Below, in pieces: positions 60,032 to 64,000 of a stretch of 64,000 nt of DNA. Made by a program: the position numbers and the translations under genes. Position 1 is the first letter of the stretch, and every line of letters begins with the position of its first letter. Source of the DNA: Gadus chalcogrammus (taxonomy: Eukaryota; Chordata; Actinopteri; Gadiformes; Gadidae); the NCBI RefSeq assembly GCF_026213295.1, contig NC_079428.1, positions 5,056,555-5,120,554 on the forward strand, in the 5' to 3' direction. The notes under the pieces were generated by a model, which was given only the letters and a program-made list of their open reading frames with translations, did no database searches and had not been told where the DNA came from.

Positions 60032-60735
60032 GACACCTGGGGGGCTGGGGGATTCCGTGGTAATATATTATTAAAAAATAAAATATATAATTAATTTGAT
60101 TGTACACCTAAATTCCTATGGCTATAAAGTCAAGTTCTGCAACACATTTATCGCAGAAAGTGCTGCAAAAGTCACGGTGTGATCTTTCTCCCTTTGTTAG
60201 GCGGGGGAACACACTAGTGAAGTTACCTATTCGAAAAAGGTTGTCACCATATTGTGTTGCACTGAAAAATATAGTAAATTAAAAATAAAAATAAAGTACA
60301 TTTTGGATAAAAAGTCTGCCGCTGTCATTGTATACATGTGAATATGAATTCCTTAATTTAGATTTGTGAAAATTGGTGTCTTCAAAGAAAATGGATGTGG
60401 GAATATTTAAATGTTAATACGTTTAAAAAAGTTCTTCAAGTGCTCTTTTTATTTTTTTTCATGTCCCATGTCAAATTGACACACACATGGGTGTCAATAT
60501 TTGATTAATTTATCTTCATGGTCTCTGAGAGTGAATCTTGTTGTAAGAGGAAGTGTGATGGGAATTCCAGACCAAGTCAATCATTTCCTGTCTAAACTGA
60601 GTAGAATAAAGAGTCATCCGAACTTCGAACAATTAAGGTCAGATATTTGGGTAATAAAAGGTACAATAACATGAAGCAATCATGCAACAAACAATAAAAC
60701 AAAAATATAACGCAATGAAACAATAAATAAAACCT

Positions 60736-60900
60736 ACCTTCTAGAGGTGCAGCAGGACCAGGATTAAAGTCAGCCCTGAAAAGCACCGTGAACATTCATT
60801 CATGATCACATCATCCAGCCCTGCTTGATGATTAGCATGAATGTGTCAAATATTTCAGATATCAAAAATAAAATAAAAAACACACTACTATTAAGTACCC
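60736..60900 (-). pseudogene. Inverted copy of FcR-like exon 2 and its acceptor
   Basis: On the minus strand: CAAGCAGGGCTGGATGATGT, acceptor GTGCTTTTCAG, then LTLILVLLHL followed by an in-frame TAG where the genes have ACC CGG, and a GTAGGT donor. Upstream flank also matches 55761-55825. Orientation is opposite to the two FcR-like genes. Confidence 0.8.
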
Positions 60901-61945
60901 CAAAGAGAATGTATTGCACATGTATTGTACATATATAATGACATATACAGTATATTATAAGAAGCATATTGAACCAAAACAAAGCATGAACTGGCATTAT
61001 GTGGAATAATGAATCAATAATGAGGCAAATTTAGAAGATTTAATACAAATTATATTGATACTTTAAGTAAAAAAAAAAATATATACTTAAAGTATACATT
61101 AGGTTTCACGAGCTGACCATGTTAAATATTAATTGCATTTCGCGGTCCAACAGCTTGCATTTTCTCACTGGTTTAAGAGTCACTTATCTATTTGAGAAAC
61201 ACATTTAGGGCGGCCTGTATAGCGTCTACTACGGACAAGTCGGGTGGCCTACTTAGTGTCTAAAACGGAACTACAGAAAACTTGTGGGATGGTGAGAAAG
61301 CAGTAGTCTGTATGTGGTTACCTACCGGTGCAGGTCCTTCTGCACTGGGGACGACAGCAACTAGGGTGTCTGAACAACTCACCACAATGTTCCAGTTGAG
61401 CTGTGTCGACTGCTTAGTATCTGTAGTGAATCCGTATTCAAACAAACTCTGTATTCGGTAACTAATGTACTATAAATATCAGTAGATACCATTTTAGTTA
61501 TCTAATGTAATGTCATTATCAGTACAGATACTGTATTGGGTATCTGTAATGGTTAAATAAATGATGTCATAAGTATGGTTAGGAAGGCTTTACCTACCTA
61601 CTGTTGCCATTAGTTAACTGTAATGGTAACAGAGGCATATTTTGGAAAACTGAAACCATGAACCGAAAACCACAAATATTGACACCCACACATGGGTGTC
61701 AATATTTGATGAATTCATCTTCATGGTCTCCGAGTGTGAATCTTGTAATAAGAGGAAGTGTGATGGGAATTCCAGACCAAGCCAATCATTTCCTGTCTAA
61801 ACTGAGTAGGATAAAGAGTCATCCAAACGTATAATAGTTATGGTCATATATTTGGGTAATGAATGTACAATAACATCCAACAATCATGCAACAAACAATA
61901 AAAAATATATAACACAATGAAACAATAAGTAAAATAAAACCTACC

Positions 61946-62060
61946 TTCTAGAGGTGCAGCAGGACCAGGATTAAAGTCAGCCCTGAAAAGCACCGTGAAC
62001 AATATTCCTGATCACATGATCCAGCCCTGCTTGATGATTAGTAGGAATGTGTCAAATAGT
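61946..62060 (-). pseudogene. Second inverted copy of FcR-like exon 2
   Basis: Same exon and acceptor as the copy at 60736, again with the TAG stop and GTAGGT donor. It belongs to the second copy of the 58735-62170 unit, so the stop predates that duplication. Confidence 0.8.
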
Positions 62061-62279
62061 TAATAAATCAGAAATAAAATAAAAAATAGATTACTGTTTA
62101 GTGACCCAAAGAGGATGTATTGCATATGTATTATATATATATACATCTCCTCTCATATTATAAGAGGCATAGTGAACAAAGGCAGATTTAATACAAAAAT
62201 ATTGTTAATACTTTAAGTAAAACAATGAATAAACTTAAAGTATACCTTAGGTTTCACTTGCTCACCATGTGAAATATGA

Positions 62280-64000
62280 ATGATCTGTAGTGTAAAACAT
62301 GGGGTTGAAGATCCACTTGAGTTCACTGTGGTACCTGTAACGTGGGCATTTGGCAGAACCCAAGTGCCTTTAAATGCATAAATTGATCCAGGCAGGTATT
62401 TATTGCACATGAAATAATCAATATTGAAAAGATGACATTTATATTGAAGTGATATAAATGTGCAGATAAATATTGCACAAATTTGGATTGATAACATGTT
62501 ACCAAACATTTGATAGAGTTAAACATCGTTAACGTTATAGCCTTTAATGCTAAGTTTAACTGAGAGCATGCTAGTGACGTAATCCTGTTTTATCTGTTGA
62601 TATGAAAGGTTGGTCGTGTTTTAACAACTGCCAGCAGAGGGCGACGTTGATCAGCAAACGACTCATCACATTAATTATATAGTTGCTTTGTAGAGAATCG
62701 TTCTAAGACTAAATTTGAACAGGGACGATGTACAAACAAACATTAACCTTGTTTAAAACAAGGAGAGATGCATTGTAGCAGGTTTTAGCATGCTGCTATT
62801 TTCCACCTGTAGTAAATTGGTACAGCGAGACACATGAAAAGGTGGGCATAAACAAGTTTTATCATAAATAATGATATAAACGCATCAGCCGAGAATCAAT
62901 TATTTTTTTATTCATGGTAAAATGAAATGCAGATAATTTAAGTACATGTGAGTACATGTGATGAAATGTATGAAGGGCTTTTCGAATCAAGAGTAGAAAG
63001 GGGCTGTTCAGTCAAAACATAGAAAATAGAAAGCTAGAAATGGCAAACAATATAGGGGCATTAAAGCTGCATAGAAGTCACACACAAACACACACACAAC
63101 AATGTGCATACGAAACATAATATTCCTTCGGTTAAACATAACCATGTATGGTAAACTGTTGTGTTAATATCGGTTAAACATAACCATGTATGGTAAACTG
63201 TTGTGTTAATATCGGTTAAACATAACCATGTATGGTAAACTGTTGTGTTAATATCGGTTAAACATAACCATGTATGGTAAACTGTTGTGTTAATATCGGT
63301 TAAACATAACCATGTATGTAAACTGTTATGTTAGTATCTGTATATCGACCTGTTATGTTGAGTTGTTGGAGCAGAGAATACTAATGGTCTCCAGACATAT
63401 AAAGAAAGAATGTATTACACAATGCATTCTTTTTTTTATATGTTGTATATTTACCTTGTTTTACTTTTTTATTTATTCATTCAACCGGTTCATTACCGCT
63501 TCTTAAAACGATCCACTTTTGGAGCCAGGAAGGTTTTTGTTATTTATTTAACAATGAGAAAAGTACACTACAAATATATATTTTTCGGATAATTGTCAAT
63601 TGTTTTAAGATAAAGGAACTTGCTGTCGTTTTTAGCCTGGATCTCAGAACAACCTAGTCCAATCATCACTCACACTCTAGTCAGCTCCCCCACCATCCCC
63701 TTGTGTGATACACCCCGGGTAGCCTGACATGCAGTCGGGCAAGCTAACAGAGCAATGACGCCGGAAGTTGAATTAGCCTATTTCTTTCTGGAATACATAG
63801 GCCTTATGACAGGCAATTTATCTGATTCTCTCTTCCATCTGATTAAGTGTGAAGATCCTGATTAGCACGATATGTGTGACATATCATATATATTGTTTAG
63901 TATAGGGTTAATAGTTAAGTAGGATATTGTGATTTATTCTAATAAAATAAGAATGGAGTGAAATCTGAGCCATGCGTTTCGGCTCGGGACCATTAATGTA
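62280..64000. repeat. Segmental duplication, continuation and block P copy 3
   Basis: 62370 onward is colinear and nearly identical in long stretches to 42957-44600. A third B7-like gene would be expected beyond the right edge if the unit is complete. No exon is seen within the window part. Confidence 0.85.
63129..63315. repeat. 42-bp tandem repeat, expanded in copy 3
   Basis: Unit CGGTTAAACATAACCATGTA plus TGGTAAACTGTTGTGTTAATAT. Four full units and a partial one here; one full unit plus a partial in block P copy 2 (43725-43800), and about one, diverged, in copy 1 (18250-18300). Confidence 0.9.

Overview
The window is vertebrate nuclear DNA, almost certainly from a teleost fish. Genes are split by short GT-AG introns, the repeats are of fish types (hAT, Harbinger/ISL2EU and other TIR elements, L2/Rex-like LINE ends, a tRNA-derived SINE), and the proteins look fish-like. 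The extreme density of long (AC)n/(GT)n tracts, including inside most introns of one gene, recalls gadiform (cod-like) genomes, but the species cannot be proven from sequence alone.

Layout. (1) 1-1850: microsatellites, no gene seen. (2) 1855-6059, plus strand: a seven-exon C2H2 zinc-finger gene (866 aa, 15 fingers) with an acidic repeat exon and a (GT)n-filled 3' UTR. (3) 6773-16440, minus strand: a complete 16-exon complement factor I gene (cfi, 630 aa: signal peptide, FIMAC, SRCR, two LDLR-A modules, trypsin domain); all exon phases agree and the catalytic His, Asp and Ser are present. (4) 17847-64000: a tandemly duplicated immune-type cassette. It holds two minus-strand B7/butyrophilin-like genes (IgV-IgC-TM; 20673-22665 and 47190-48945) and two plus-strand Fc-receptor-like genes (two Ig domains, TM, an ITIM-like tyrosine motif; 37339-40556 and 55119-57668). 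Non-coding blocks between them are shared by two or three units, and there are decayed exon copies at 28190-28395, 31843-32330, 41557-41675, 42370-42480, 60736-60900 and 61946-62060. The third unit runs off the right edge.

The spaces between units are full of transposable elements: two hAT-type elements with perfect 8-bp target duplications (19196-19856, 51997-53330), a dead two-gene ISL2EU-like element (about 33140-36180), LINE reverse-transcriptase remnants (28396-29412, 53340-53960), an LTR-retrotransposon pol tail (27845-28145), a Harbinger-like element with a nested MITE (45963-47010), and the tail of an unrecognised gene held between two apparently identical direct repeats (25772-27664).

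As a working picture, cfi is a soluble complement regulator, and the neighbouring cassette encodes cell-surface Ig receptors with an inhibitory-type tail next to B7/BTN-like surface proteins. A receptor/ligand pairing inside the cassette is a hypothesis from gene order and co-duplication, not something the sequence proves.

All gene models were built by hand from frame, phase and splice-site consistency. Segmental-duplication limits are approximate.
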